From NCBI RefSeq assembly GCF_000203815.1, contig NW_004457729.1, forward strand, positions 3,658,674 to 3,722,673: 64,000 bases of DNA, written 5' to 3'. This document shows, in pieces, positions 10,886-22,859 of this stretch. How positions within the stretch are numbered: the stretch's first letter is position 1; the number at the start of each line of letters is the position of its first letter. Source of the DNA: Cavenderia fasciculata (Eukaryota > Evosea > Eumycetozoa > Acytosteliales > Cavenderiaceae). The position numbers were made by a program, and so were the translations under genes. Below the pieces are notes generated by a model, which ran no database searches, was not told where the DNA came from, and saw only the letters and a program-made list of their open reading frames with translations.

Positions 10886-12236
10886 ATGCAGAGTAGTATT
10901 GGTCACCTTTCACCACAACAAATAGAGTTTATCAACATGTTGAACGCTAGCAGCAACGGAGGAGGAGGTAACTCTAGTAGTAATAATACTTCTCATTCTT
11001 CCACTACAACAACTACAACTACAACAAATAACGTTGCTTTACCTGCCAACCCAATGACTACATCATCAGGTTCAATCATATTTGGCTCGCCTCCTCAATC
11101 ACAGGTGCAGCAACAACTCCAACAACAACAACTCGACGACATCACCATCTCTATATGTCCTATTGGTATCAAGGCATATGGTGTACTTCCACCATTCCTC
11201 ATGCGTAAACATACTCTATTCAAACGTCTCTTTGTACATGTATCAAATAGATTCTGTATCGATGAAAGTGAACTCATCTTCTTCTTTCAAGATAAACTTA
11301 ATCCTGAACAATGTCCTTCTGATGTATGTAAAGATAGACAAAATAGATAGATATAGAAACAAAACTTTGATACTAACTAATAGTCTATTCAATTTATTTA
11401 GATTGGACTTGCAACAGGTGACATTATAGTAGTTAGACGAGTTTCGCATAGACCATTAAAGTCATCGACTGATCCAACCAAATCATCACTAACCTCTTCA
11501 TTTATCGAAGATATTAAAGCGTTATACAATTCTGAAGAGTTTAGTGATATTACATTTGCTTTGGATGATGGATCGACTTTACCTGCTCATAAAAGTTAGT
11601 ACAGCACTACTAATATCGTACATGTTGGAATTGGATACTAACCTTATATAATTATTTATATATTATTTAGATATACTATCAGCAAGATGTGAAAAGTTTA
11701 AAGCAATGTTTAGTAATCAAATGAAGGAGAGTAGAGAAGCAGAATTAAAAGTGACAGAATACAAAGCAATTATATTTAAAAAGATGATAGAATATTTATA
11801 CACGGACAAGATTGAAAAGGATAAAGAAGAGAACTTAGATATTGACACTATCATGCAATTAATTGTCATTGCCGATGATTACCTATTAGATTCTTTAAAA
11901 AGTAAATTAAATCTATGAATGAAACAAAGCAAGTAGAGTATTTATTAATTAATTATTTATTTTCTTTTAGCGCAATGTGAAACCAAATTAATAGTAGAAA
12001 TTAATCTAAGTAATGTTGGATCATTTCTCTCCCATTCGGACATTTACAACTGTAAAGTACTAAAGAAACATACACTATCATTTATATTATCATCAATCAA
12101 GAAATTGGTTGGAACCAAAGAGTTTGAAAAAGATTTATTATCATCCTCTACATCATTACTCTATGAAATCATCAAAGAAATGGCTCCAACTTTTGATTTG
12201 GGTAGAAAAAAGAAAGAATATTCAGAGATTGGATAA
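10886..12236 (+). CDS. SUMO-like domain fused to BTB/POZ domain
   Basis: Exons 10886-11323, 11402-11594, 11671-11901 and 11971-12236 join in phase to 375 residues. The start is the ATG at 10886; a GTG two codons earlier is not needed. A Ser/Thr/Gln-rich leader (about 1-83) precedes a SUMO/Rad60-SLD-like beta-grasp (about 84-161): DDITISI, then ESELIFFFQDKLNPEQ, then GLATGDIIVVRR. It has no C-terminal Gly-Gly, so it is not a conjugated modifier. A BTB domain follows (EFSDITFALDDG, LPAHKN, CEKFKAMF, IIFKKMIEYLYTD) with a BACK-like helical tail (YLLDSLKTQCETKL). BTB proteins often serve as Cullin-3 adaptors or dimerisation modules; a Cul3 role here is inference. Confidence 0.8.
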
Positions 12237-12607
12237 TTTTCGAAATAGCAAATACTATAATTTAATTAAATGTTTCTATATAAAACAAATAATAATAATA
12301 ATAAATAGAATTGGATATATAAAATTTGTAAATATTTTTTGAAAAAACATACAATCCCCTATTATATATAATAATTATTTATTTAATAATTATTATTTCC
12401 TTATTTGTTGTAATTCTTTACTTGTTGTTGTTGTTCGCCATATATTTGTGTGTGTGTATTTATGTATATTAAAAATGATTATATTATTACAATTTTTAAA
12501 TTATTATTATTATTAATATTATTTGTAACCATATCGTTATTAGTATTTTGGTATTACTTTGTTATTAGTATTATTGATTGTTATTATTATTATTATTTAA
12601 AGTTGAT
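12237..12607. other. Convergent intergenic spacer
   Basis: AT-rich spacer between two 3' ends, with AATAAA-like signals on both strands and trinucleotide runs. Nothing else is seen. Confidence 0.5.
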
Positions 12608-14282
12608 TTATGAATCATCATCATCATAATCTATGTTATTATTATTGTTATTATTATTATTATTGTCATCGTATTGACCGCCATTTGTAATTTCATAATC
12701 TTCATAGTAATCATCATAATTGTTGTAATCACTACTGAGGATTGAATTACCACCCCCTTGTTTACCGTATTTCTTTAGTTTGATCTTATCCTTTTTCTTT
12801 TTATCCTTTTTCTTTTTGTTATTTTTCTTTTGTTCATCAAAATTATCATTGAAACTTTCAATATTGATATGTGAAGTTGCAGGTGGAAGATATGGATCAT
12901 GTGGTGTTGGTTGTTGATGTTGATGTTGATGTAAGTGTTGTGATGGTGTTGTTGTTGTTTGATGACGTGGTACCAATTTATGATTTGGAATAGATTGTGA
13001 TTTATCGGGTGTAGAGAAAGCAGAGTCTTGCTCGTGATCGGAATGGTCACCAGAAGATGACGACTTTTGTGCGTGCAAGTCTGGTGATATATAAATATTA
13101 CTGCTATCAACAATTTGGTTGGTCTCTTTAATCGTACCCACCTCTCCTCTTTCCAACATATCTATATTCGCACTCGCATGTTTCTGATGTACAGCACTGT
13201 GATTATTCTTATTCTTTTCATATTCACGCATCAACTCTTCTTTTTTCTCTTTGTGTTTGGAAAACATGACTGCGGCGACTCCGACCAGGATAACGCATGC
13301 GCCGACATAGTTGAGTGGTGTTAATCTCTCGTGCAAGACGATAGCTGCCATGATGGACGTGGCCAGTGGTTCGATGGTGAGGTAGACGGCGACAGTGGTC
13401 GCATCTGACTTTTTGACGGCCCATGCACTCATCCAAAACGTGTATGCGGTGGCTAGGATGGCCGTGTACAACAACACCATCCAGTTCATGACATTGGTCT
13501 CGGCCCATTGACCGTGGGGCACTATCGCAGCGCCCACAATACCAACAATTGGTGTTCCAAATAGGAACGCCCATGCCATAACTTTGGCAGGCGACATACC
13601 ACTCTTTAAAAGTGGACGTTGTGAAATGAGAAAGCCAGAATAGGCAATAGTGTTACCCAAAAAGCATAGGTTGCCAAGCAACGTCTCTGTGCCCGTTCGA
13701 GTATCACTCACCAAATGTGTAAAATCAATCATCAGTACGGCACCAACCACCGACACTCCAATACCAATAAACTTTAATGCAGTCTTTTTCTCAAATCCCA
13801 TCACGACACCAATCAACGTACTAAATATTGGAATTGCAGGTTGAGTAATGGCTGCATTACTTGCCGTCTAAAAGAAAGATTAATATAAATATAAATAGAT
13901 CCATTGATTGTTGTTGTTGAATTTCGGGACAACATACAGATAACTCCAAACCAACAAGGAATAAAGATTGATTAATGGTAACAGCCAAGATACCGACAAC
14001 TATTAATAATATCCATTCTCTCCAACCTTTAGGTAATGACATCATTTGGTCTCGTGCAGCAATGAATGCAAACAACCACATGATCGGAGTGGCCAATAAC
14101 AATCGATACGTTAGAAATACAAATGGATGCATCGATTTGAGAGCTATTTTACCAAGAATATAAAAGACTGAGAATACCAATTGTACAGACAACAGCACTA
14201 AATGTACTTTAGCCTGTTCAAATGTAATTGAACTAATCGATCTTTTAAACCTAGCCCATTTAGTCTCATTCATTTGAACCAT
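12608..14282 (-). CDS. EamA/DMT-family membrane transporter with disordered cytosolic tail
   Basis: Two exons, 13938-14282 and 12608-13867, give 534 residues in phase. Two EamA repeats are visible, each with about five membrane helices: one begins near residue 25 (LVLLSVQLVFSVFYILGKIA), the other covers about residues 185-310 and ends in VGACVILVGVAAVMF. The conserved repeat ends LVGLELSTASNAAI and YLTIEPLATSIMA are typical of drug/metabolite transporters of the plant WAT1/fungal type. The substrate is unknown. The C-terminal 200 residues are soluble and low in complexity: His/Gln, a Lys-rich stretch, then Asp/Asn. This tail is far longer than in most family members. The gene is divergent from the glycosyltransferase at 14749. 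Confidence 0.88.
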
Positions 14283-14748
14283 GGTTAAAGTTTATATATA
14301 TATCTCTATCTCGTCAAAAAACTCCTTCTTCTTCTTCCTTCTTCTTAATGATACAAGTGATTATTGATACTTTAATAAATAAATAATAAATAATGAATGA
14401 TAGTGATTGAAAAATTAATGTAATGTTGTGTGTGATTGATTGACTTATTGATTCGTCACCTCTTTTTAAAATATAAATAAAGGGATAGTGTGGTTCGAAT
14501 AACCAATTAGCGAGAGAGAGAAAGAAAGAGAAAGAAAGAAGAGATAATGAATGAAAAAAAAGGATAGATTAAAGAAGAAGGATGATTAGTATGATAGGAG
14601 AGGTCAATGGTGGTTTTAAGACAGTCGACAAGTGAATCAGTTTATAAAAAGATTAAAAACCCCAAACGACACTTTTTTCACCACCAAGACAAGGTGAGTG
14701 GGGGTATGAAATTAGTTTCATTGAAGTACTCTATTCTAGTGTTAATGA
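14283..14748. promoter_or_regulatory. Shared divergent promoter region (EamA transporter / glycosyltransferase)
   Basis: 466 bp separates the two start codons. It has purine-rich GAGA/GAAA runs and AT-rich blocks that could serve both genes. No specific binding site is recognised. Confidence 0.45.
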
Positions 14749-17049
14749 ATGTCTACTACTTCTACTTCTATTAATAATAATTATATTTCTATTATCGTAC
14801 CTGTATATATCACAGATGATAGTAATAATAATAATAATGTAGTATTAGAATACTTTAAATTGTCGGTTGAAAGTATCATCAAACAGACATTTACAAATTG
14901 GTTGTTGATCATTGTCGATGATGGGTCGTGGAATGCAGACTTGACAACATACCTTCATCAACTACGCAACCCGCGTATTAAAATTGTCGAACTACCACAA
15001 AACATGGGTGTCTATGGTGCACTCAACGCAGCTCTTGCAATGCCGCTGGTTGCCAACAGCACCTACATTGCTCGTATGGACGCCGACGACTACTGTCACC
15101 CAGAAAGACTTGAAAAGCAATTCAACTATCTTCAACTACACCCAGACGTCGATGTTGTAGGTTCCCCTATATCAATGTACTCTCAACCAAATAACAACAG
15201 CAGCAAGTTTGACATTGACCAAGAAAGAGAATCAATGTTGAGAGAATTAAAGTCACCTAGTAATTTAATAGAACATCCTGTTGGATTGGATAATGTGGCT
15301 TGGTCAATGTTCTTTAATTGCTGTGTTGTACATCCTACTGTATTGGTTCGTACAACATCCTTGTTCAAATCAAATAGTGATGGGTCGACAAAGCAATACA
15401 AATACTCAAACAAGTTTGGACATGTTGAAGACTATGCATTGTGGTTAAAGATGATTGGTGATGGTAAGAAGATTGATAATATGCCAGCTGGAACCCCACC
15501 ACTATTAGTGTTACGTAAACATGCTCAAGGTGTGTCTCTGCAGAACCGTCAGACACAACGAGACGGTGCTGCCAAGGCGTCTAGTCACTACCTCGTCAAA
15601 ATGTGTAAGCGTGCTGGTCTGTCGGATGATCAAACCAGTCTTGTCACACCAGATGTCATCTCTGCACTCCAACACCCCGCAACGTGTGAATCAGGAGATA
15701 CTATTGCCAAATCAGTCTATGTCCTATTGATTATTGAACAAGTCATCAACTATCTCTACCCATCGTCCAAAGACACGACCAAAGAGAATACAAACGGTCG
15801 GTTTGGAGAACTAGTCACATTACTCATGACAAAATTCCCATCACATCCAACTCAACATACATTATGGTCAAAATGGATATCACGTAATCCAACTTCACAA
15901 ATCATGCAACTTTTGAATAGTTCTATGACTCCCTCCTCCTCCTCCTCTTCATCCTCATCTTCATCATCTTCATCATCTATATTAAATATTTTAAATCCAA
16001 ATAGATCAACTTCTTCATCTTTACAACCAAAGAAAACTTATAAAAATGGAGTATCAATATTGATATTTTCAAAGGATCGATCTTTTCAACTTCAAGAGTA
16101 TCTGAGATCATTCTTTAAATATCATCAGTGTCAATACGACCCTTTATACACTGTTCATATTAGTGTGTTGTATACAGTATCAAAAGAATCATTCCAACAA
16201 TCGTACGAGACTGTCGAACAACGATTCAAAGACAAAGGAGTACGCTTTATCAAAGAAACCAACTTTACCAACCAACTCAAAGACTGGATTGACAATATCG
16301 ACACTCAACACACCGTGTTTGGTGTAGACGACATCCTCTACTATCGTGCATTGGATCTTTCACTCTACAGTCACCGTCTGTCACTTCACAACGATGCACT
16401 TGGCTTCTACCTCAAACTCAACCCTTCCATCACCTATTGTCACACTTGTGATGAACAAATTCAAATCCCTTCATCTTTTACAAAATTACAAGATCATCAA
16501 GTAGATAATAATAATGTAGTTGAAGATCAACAACAGGACAATTCAAAAGTATCAAATGTATATTATAAATGGAATAGATTGGACGGTGTTAGTAAGAGAG
16601 ATTGGAATTATCCATTTGATCTTTGTTCGACATTGTATCGTACCGAGACTGTGACAATGATAACTAATCTCATTATCAAGTATTTGGGAACCAAGCAAGG
16701 TATTAGTCATCCAAATCGATTCGAAGCCAGTGGTAACAGAGTGGTCATTCAAAAACAGTATTCTGAAAAACAACCAATGTGTCTTTGTGAAAGTAGTCAT
16801 GTCATGTCTATGGTTACAGTTAATAGAGTACAAGATATTTATGATAACCCTGTTTACACTGGAAATGAGACTATTAATAGTGGATCCACAGGTCAACAAG
16901 ACACCGTTGATGGTGGGTTACTCCCAACATTAGAACAATTAGATCAATTCACACATACTTTGAATCTTGAAATGGATGATACCAAGTATTGGAATAATCG
17001 ATCAGAATTGATTAGTTGTCATATCGGTCAATTTTATTTAAATCAATAA
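14749..17049 (+). CDS. Double glycosyltransferase: GT2 domain plus second GT-A-like domain
   Basis: Single-exon frame of 766 residues. The N-terminal half is a GT-A family 2 transferase: ISIIVPVY near residue 13, DDGS at 57-60, and DADD at 111-114, the metal/nucleotide-sugar binding Asp motif, followed by HPERLEKQ. A Ser tract (about 392-414, TCC/TCA/TCT codons) joins it to a second domain starting near 434 (VSILIFSKDRSFQLQEYL). That domain has VFGVDDILYY near 523, resembling another GT-A Asp motif, and ends with conserved-looking RDWNYPFDLCSTLYR. There is no signal peptide or membrane anchor, so it is either cytosolic or targeted in another way. The sugar and the acceptor are unknown. Confidence 0.8.
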   Translation: MSTTSTSINNNYISIIVPVYITDDSNNNNNVVLEYFKLSVESIIKQTFTNWLLIIVDDGSWNADLTTYLHQLRNPRIKIVELPQNMGVYGALNAALAMPLVANSTYIARMDADDYCHPERLEKQFNYLQLHPDVDVVGSPISMYSQPNNNSSKFDIDQERESMLRELKSPSNLIEHPVGLDNVAWSMFFNCCVVHPTVLVRTTSLFKSNSDGSTKQYKYSNKFGHVEDYALWLKMIGDGKKIDNMPAGTPPLLVLRKHAQGVSLQNRQTQRDGAAKASSHYLVKMCKRAGLSDDQTSLVTPDVISALQHPATCESGDTIAKSVYVLLIIEQVINYLYPSSKDTTKENTNGRFGELVTLLMTKFPSHPTQHTLWSKWISRNPTSQIMQLLNSSMTPSSSSSSSSSSSSSSSILNILNPNRSTSSSLQPKKTYKNGVSILIFSKDRSFQLQEYLRSFFKYHQCQYDPLYTVHISVLYTVSKESFQQSYETVEQRFKDKGVRFIKETNFTNQLKDWIDNIDTQHTVFGVDDILYYRALDLSLYSHRLSLHNDALGFYLKLNPSITYCHTCDEQIQIPSSFTKLQDHQVDNNNVVEDQQQDNSKVSNVYYKWNRLDGVSKRDWNYPFDLCSTLYRTETVTMITNLIIKYLGTKQGISHPNRFEASGNRVVIQKQYSEKQPMCLCESSHVMSMVTVNRVQDIYDNPVYTGNETINSGSTGQQDTVDGGLLPTLEQLDQFTHTLNLEMDDTKYWNNRSELISCHIGQFYLNQ

Positions 17050-17178
17050 TAAATCAAACAATTTAATTTGCAGACTTTGAAAAATCTATTGAAAATTACT
17101 TCTTTTGAAGATTCATTGCATTTATTCATTATTGGTTTGTACTAGATATATAGAGAGAGAGAGAGATAGTTATATAGA

Positions 17179-18018
17179 ATGTCAGGACATAATATATTTG
17201 AAACTACATCATCAGCGTATGTATCAGCAGCAGCAACAGCAGTAGTAGTAGTAGTAGTCGAGCGATGAATCAAACTAACTTTACTTACTTGTATATACAA
17301 TAGATTCAATGAATCGTTAGCATTGATCAATAAAGTAGATTCAAGCAAGTTTACAAGAATATTATCAAGAATTGTACAAAAGATAGGTGTGAGAGAAAAG
17401 GGAGAGAGAATATTCTCAGAGGCTGAAGAGGAGCAATTGCAAGGGGTCTTGGGTCTAAGCACCAACCAACTCAGATCAATCATTGAAGCAACCTCTTTTA
17501 TCTTGGATCAAATTGCATACTATGCAATCTCTTCAAATGCTCTTGCTTCACAATTAGACAAGACTATATTAGCTAAAGACAAAGTATGTTAAATGTTTAT
17601 ATGTTGATTAATCAATGAACACATATTGATATCTATTTTCAATAATAATCTAGATCCAAACATTCCAAAATGTATGGGAAGAGAATGCAGAACATATATT
17701 ACAACAATTAAAATCTAAAACAGTATCACCTATGGTATTAGATGACATTGGTTGGAGATTCCATCTTCAAATGTCACAATCATCGATGAGTAAAATCAAA
17801 CAATCATCTGCAATCTTTGAATTTAATTTGAAATCTTCAAATGTATGTTGAACCAAACAAAACAAACAAATGCAAATACAAAAAGATAGATATATCTTGT
17901 TACTAATCCTTTCTCTTAGTCAAATGAAAAGATGTTGTTGGAATTTAATAGAGAACAATTACAAGACTTGTACTTAAAATTAGAAGATATTCAAGAGAAA
18001 TTAGATACATTGTCTTAA
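17179..18018 (+). CDS. COMM domain-containing protein 10 (COMMD10-like)
   Basis: Exons 17179-17216, 17304-17583, 17654-17842 and 17920-18018 give 201 residues, close to the 202 of human COMMD10. The N-terminal helical domain contains VDSSKFTRILSRIVQKIG. The C-terminal COMM domain is clear: DDIGWRFHLQMSQSSMSKIK then IFEFNL and a final helix with LQDLYLKLEDIQEKLD. COMMD proteins form the ten-subunit ring of the Commander complex (with CCDC22/CCDC93), which recycles endosomal cargo and influences cullin and NF-kB regulation in animals. Dictyostelium has a full COMMD set, so a single-paralogue assignment by eye is likely but not certain. Confidence 0.85.
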
Positions 18019-18547
18019 AATCATCCATTCATTCATCCCAACAACAAGCATCCATTTTATTTATTTATATATAATCCCCTTCCATCCAACAATAATTCAC
18101 TGTATATAATTATCTCTCGAGAGATGATAATAATAATAAATCCACCCAACAAATTAGTATAATTCGTACCCCATAACAATAACAATAATAATAATAATCT
18201 GACAACGATACCACCCCCTTTTATCTCAATCTATTATCTTTTTTTTTTCCATCCATGGAAACATGAAACAATACGAATTCCTAAACCAAAAATGAAATGT
18301 GTGTGGTTGTTGATGAAACACTCACACACTTGGAAATGGGAATATTTACCGACCAGAAGAATGATTTTACAAAAGATTGTAATCAAGTTGGAAATAGTGA
18401 CTACGATGGTCCAGACAGATACAGATAGATATATATATTTTTTGATATTCATTATTTTATTATTATCCAATACTAATTATTATTAGACTAACAAACAACC
18501 TTTGTAAAACTAATTAGTTTGTAAAAGAAAGAAAAAGAGAAATCAAT
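18019..18547. other. Intergenic with two perfect 14-bp palindromes
   Basis: The spacer holds ATCTCTCGAGAGAT at 18112-18125 and AAACTAATTAGTTT at 18507-18520. The second is centred about 35 bp upstream of the saposin start codon and could be a transcription-factor site; this is only inference. The rest is low-complexity AT-rich sequence. Confidence 0.5.
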
Positions 18548-19105
18548 ATGAAACTTGTAGCAATTATTATTTGTATAGTATTATGTATTACTGCAACGGT
18601 TGTAAAGAGTGACCAAGAACTTAGTTATTTGGATGGCGTCAATTGTAGTATCTGTGAGGTACTTGTAGCTCGTGCATCAGCCGTTCTCAAAAAGGAGTTT
18701 GGAAATTCCTCCCAAGTATTGGCATTTATGGACAAGGAGTGTGCTCACCTTGGTCGTTTGGATCATTCATGTGTCGATCTAGTCAATCAATACGGTCCAT
18801 TAATTATGAACTTTATCACTGTCAATGGCCAACCACTTACACTCTGCGAAATGGTCGGTCTCTGTCCACCACCACCCAAACCACACTTTAAAGATCAAAA
18901 CCCAATGTCCATTGAAGCTGCCAAATCTGATCTCCTTACCAAGAATAAGAAGAAGAATACTGATCAAGAAGAAGTTGAACAAGTTGAAGTTGCTCCAGTC
19001 AAAAAAGAAGAAGTAGTAACTAAAGGAAAGAAACATAGTCACAAGAAACATGATAATCTAAAGATCAAACATACCCATCATCAAGCAACTTGGGGAAACA
19101 AATAA
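18548..19105 (+). CDS. Secreted saposin B-type protein
   Basis: 185-residue single exon. Residues 1-20 form a signal peptide (MKLVAIIICIVLCITATVV), followed by a single saposin B domain with the canonical six cysteines at 33, 36, 65, 75, 100 and 106 (C-x2-C ... C-x9-C ... C-x5-C). Saposin-like proteins bind lipids. In amoebae they include pore-forming amoebapores/Aplips that kill ingested bacteria in phagosomes, and lysosomal lipid-hydrolase cofactors. The sequence alone does not say which applies. The C-terminal about 75 residues are an unusual Lys/Glu/Val then Lys/His-rich tail after PPPPKP, absent from a minimal saposin. Confidence 0.9.
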   Translation: MKLVAIIICIVLCITATVVKSDQELSYLDGVNCSICEVLVARASAVLKKEFGNSSQVLAFMDKECAHLGRLDHSCVDLVNQYGPLIMNFITVNGQPLTLCEMVGLCPPPPKPHFKDQNPMSIEAAKSDLLTKNKKKNTDQEEVEQVEVAPVKKEEVVTKGKKHSHKKHDNLKIKHTHHQATWGNK

Positions 19106-19885
19106 ACCAAACCCAAAACAAAATAAATAAATATACACTTTATTAAATATATAAAGAATGAATTGAATGAATGAATGAATGATTGTCCAAAAGTAGTAAG
19201 TAGTCATAGTTGGTAGGTCTCCAGGTCAATAAAATAATAATAAAAAAATTAAAAAAAAGACATGACGAGAATGAGGTGAGGTGGAGCAAGGGGAAAACAA
19301 ACCAGAGAGACAACTATTTGAATACACTAAAAAAAAAAGAGATAATAAGAAACAAGAAGTAGAAGGCAAGAGGAAGAAGGAGAAAGAGAACTTACTTTAC
19401 TTACTTTTTATATAATAAATAATAAGAGTAACGTTTGTGTTTGTGTGTTTGTGTTTGTTGTTGTGTGAGAGAGTAAGCGACGAGAAGAGGAAGAGAAGAT
19501 CTGATCTGATCTGTGTCTCACATATTGTACATTCATACGTACTTTTTATACTACTCGACGTAGAGTTGACTTGCTGTCCCGGTCGGTATACAGCTTTAAT
19601 GTTCAACTGTTATTGTTGTCGTACGTAGCATTTGATTCAAAAGTTTGATGAACAATCTCAGATCGATCCGTCCTTTATTGCACTTACCCATCATCCATCA
19701 TCCATCATATACCTACTACCTGCCTACCTACCTACTTTTGTTGTTAGTTAGCAATCTTTCAACTTTTTATTCTTTAATCATCAATCATCAATCAATCACC
19801 AATCAGCGTCGTTTCTTTAATCACATCTTAATATAATCTGTTAATATAATCATTATTACCAATCAATCAATCAATAATAGCAATC
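19106..19885. other. Intergenic, simple-sequence leader of the PNUTS-like gene
   Basis: About 780 bp. A purine-rich block (aagaagaag, gagaag) is followed by tctgatctgatctg, catccatcatcc and atcaatcatcaatc simple repeats. These likely represent the promoter and 5' leader of the gene starting at 19886. No gene is seen. Confidence 0.5.
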
Positions 19886-22485
19886 ATGGAAACAAACCTA
19901 AATATAATCCCAACAACAACAATGTCATACAACTCAACCACCATTCAGAATAATAATAGTAGTAGTAGTTATTATAGTAATAATAATAATAATAATAATA
20001 ATACAAATATGACAGCAACATTCATTGACTATATGCTTGGCATTATGAATACGATTGATATTCCACAGAGTATGGACTATCTAATGTACAATGAATACTT
20101 TAAGTCAGCGCTCGGTAGCCGCGTTGATCCCAATACCTTTTTATACATCACAATGAATATGGACATCTTTTGTCAGATTGTCGTCAAACGATTGCACTAT
20201 GAGTTGAATAATATTAGCTCGAGTATACTGCTAGAACACTTTGAGCCCTCTCAAGAGTCAAACGCACTCCAAAGTTATTATTACTTGTTGTATGAGAGGA
20301 GCCAGCAGTATCAAGAGTATGTGACAGTCACTTATAATACTCCAGTGGTTGAAGACACTGCTGCCAATACTACTACGACTAGTACATCTTCATACTCCTC
20401 CTCAACAACCACTCCATTATCACCACCTCCCACCACTACGATACAATCTATCAACAGCACCTTGTTGACTACTCCTCCTATTAGTACATCTCCTCCATCT
20501 ACTACTACATCCTCTTCATCGACTGAACAACCTCAACAACCTCAACCACCTCAACAACCTAAAACAACATCGACAACAACAACAACAACAAGTTCAAAAG
20601 AAAAGAAAGAAAAAGAGAAACCTTCATCATCGTCGACAACATCAAAACATGTTGCATCAAAACCATTACCAATTATTGGATATCAATTAACTGATGAATT
20701 ACCAACACTTGAACAATACATCTTTTTAAATCCATTACCAAAGGATTTGGTGGCAAATGCTGCCAATCCAAAGAAAAAGAATTGGCGTGATGACAAGGGA
20801 TCGCTGTCGATTGTCGACAGAGTACCACTGTTTATCCAAGAGTTTACGGTTGCCGCCTCGTGGAGTCAGCTTCGTGAATTTATCAATGTACTCGAGAACA
20901 AGATTACAAACTCTTGTCGAAAGAGATATGTCGAGGAAGGCGGTCTAAGGCAACTGCACACTTGTCTCAAATACACCCAAGTGTCTCAATGTTTGCCAAG
21001 AGAAATCATCGCCATCCTAAAAGCACTAAAACAACTGCCCATCACCCTCGAACACTTGCAAAAGGAAAGTGGAGTTGGAAAAATTGTACGTGGACTCAAA
21101 AAACATGATAATGCATCGGTCAGAGACCTAGCAACCGATTTGGAACGTATTTGGATGAACCTAGTAAAAAGTACAAACAAAGATAAAGAAAAGGAAAAAG
21201 AAAAAGAAGAAGATCCAAAGAAAAGATCAAGAGATTCTACAATTGAAAAAGGTAAAAAAAAAAAAAAAAAGAAAAAAAAAGAATATAAGAAAAGAAATTA
21301 TTAACTTTTATTTATTTTTTTGATTTATAGATCCAAAAAAAGTTAAAGGTGATAATGGGTCATCAACTAGTAGTACTAGTGGTACTGCTTTAAATAAATC
21401 ACAACAACAAAAACAACAATCACAATCACCAACATTACCAGGTGTTAAAAAGGATTTAAAGGAATTTGAAGACTTGTTTATGACGAAATTAGGAAAACAA
21501 AAAGACAATAGTAGTAGTACAACAACAACGACAGGTGCTGCAACATCTGGAACATCATTTGTATTGCCTATATATCCAACAAGAAAAAAACAAGATAACC
21601 TTCCTACTCCTACTACTACTACTACTACTTCGACTACACCTACTTCAATTACATCAACTAAACCAACATCACCAATAACCAATCCTACAATAACAAAACC
21701 ACAATTACCAACTATTAATATTACATCATCTGGTATGGAATCTATATCATTGTTGGATATGACTAAAGTGGCACCTAGAAATACAGCTTCGAGTTCAGGT
21801 TGGGATCTTCCAGTTGGAGTACCAGAGGAAGATTTTGAAGTAGTACCAGATCCAAACCGAAGAAAGTCGAGTAAAGGAAGAGTCAATGTCAGATGGGCAC
21901 CCGACGACAAACTATTACAGATCAAGGAATTTGAATCAAACGAAGAGATTGAAGAAGGTGATCATGACGGCATTGACTTTGAAAAGGCGAGACAGATGGA
22001 ACACGACAGCGAAAAATTACACCACCGACAACGAGAGATCGTTGCCACTATCGAGTACAAGGCTCCTGCAACCATTGATGCGAATCAGATTTCATCATAT
22101 GTATATAGACCTGGTACCGACAGTAAAGAGCGTGCTAAACAACTCGAAAGAGAAAACTATACACTCATGGAAATATTTTTAGACTCGAATATCCCAGAAA
22201 ACCCACAAGAACCAACTGACCTCGAACCTGATTACGATGATTCTCAAGTACCAATTATTCCAGCTGAAAAACCTTCAGCAGCAGCACCAACGACACCAAC
22301 AACAACAACAACCCTACAATATAATGATAAAATTGTACCAATGAATGCAAATGAAACATTAGATCCTTCACAAATAGATGAAATTCTATCAAGTTTTGAT
22401 ACTGTAAATAATAATAATAATATAAATCAACAACCATTACCATCACAACAACCACTACAACAAGCATATTCTCAAAATAATCACT

Positions 22486-22517
<32 letters not shown>

Positions 22518-22859
22518 TACATGGGATGGAGTAATCAATCCTATGGAAATAATAATATGAATTATAATAACAATATGTGGAATAATAATAATAACTATAA
22601 TAATAACAATAATATGTGGAATAATAATAACAATAATATGAATAATAATAATATGAATTATAATAATTATAATAACAATAATAACCAAGCAGCTTGGAAT
22701 AATAATAATAACAATAATAATATGTGGAATAATAATAACAATATGAATTACAACAACAACAACAATAATATGAATAATAATTATAATAATAATAACACAT
22801 GGAATAATAATAATAATAATAATATGTGGAATAATAATCCAATGAATAATCAAAATTAA
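19886..22859 (+). CDS. PNUTS-like (PPP1R10) nuclear PP1 regulator with TFIIS N-terminal domain
   Basis: Two exons, 19886-21251 and 21331-22859, give 964 residues. An Asn/Ser/Thr/Pro-rich start precedes a TFIIS N-terminal (LW) domain at about 275-435, ending LKQLPITLEHLQKESGVGKI, close to PNUTS 'LPLTVDHLKQ...AKLV'. After a Thr-rich linker, GRVNVRWAPDDKLLQIKEFE (about residue 645) parallels the PP1-binding segment of PNUTS (KTVTWPEEGKL...FEL), although the RVxF core is reduced to VRW. PNUTS targets PP1 to chromatin and promotes dephosphorylation of Pol II and SPT5 at termination. The last about 120 residues are poly-Asn broken by Met-Trp and Tyr. Intron 1 starts GTAAAA inside an A-run. IWS1/MED26-type LW proteins are the alternative family. 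Confidence 0.75.
22478..22857 (+). repeat. AAT/AAC-rich coding repeat (poly-Asn with Trp/Met/Tyr)
   Basis: An almost continuous run of aat/aac codons in the 3' end of the PNUTS-like gene, broken by recurring atg-tgg (MW) and tat codons. The antisense strand is open in several frames simply because of this composition. Confidence 0.9.

Noticed and set aside
21308-21925. 205-codon minus-strand ORF opposite PNUTS-like exon 2
   Set aside because: Composition (Val, Asp, Cys from Thr/Ser/Gln codons) shows that it is a shadow of the real plus-strand exon.
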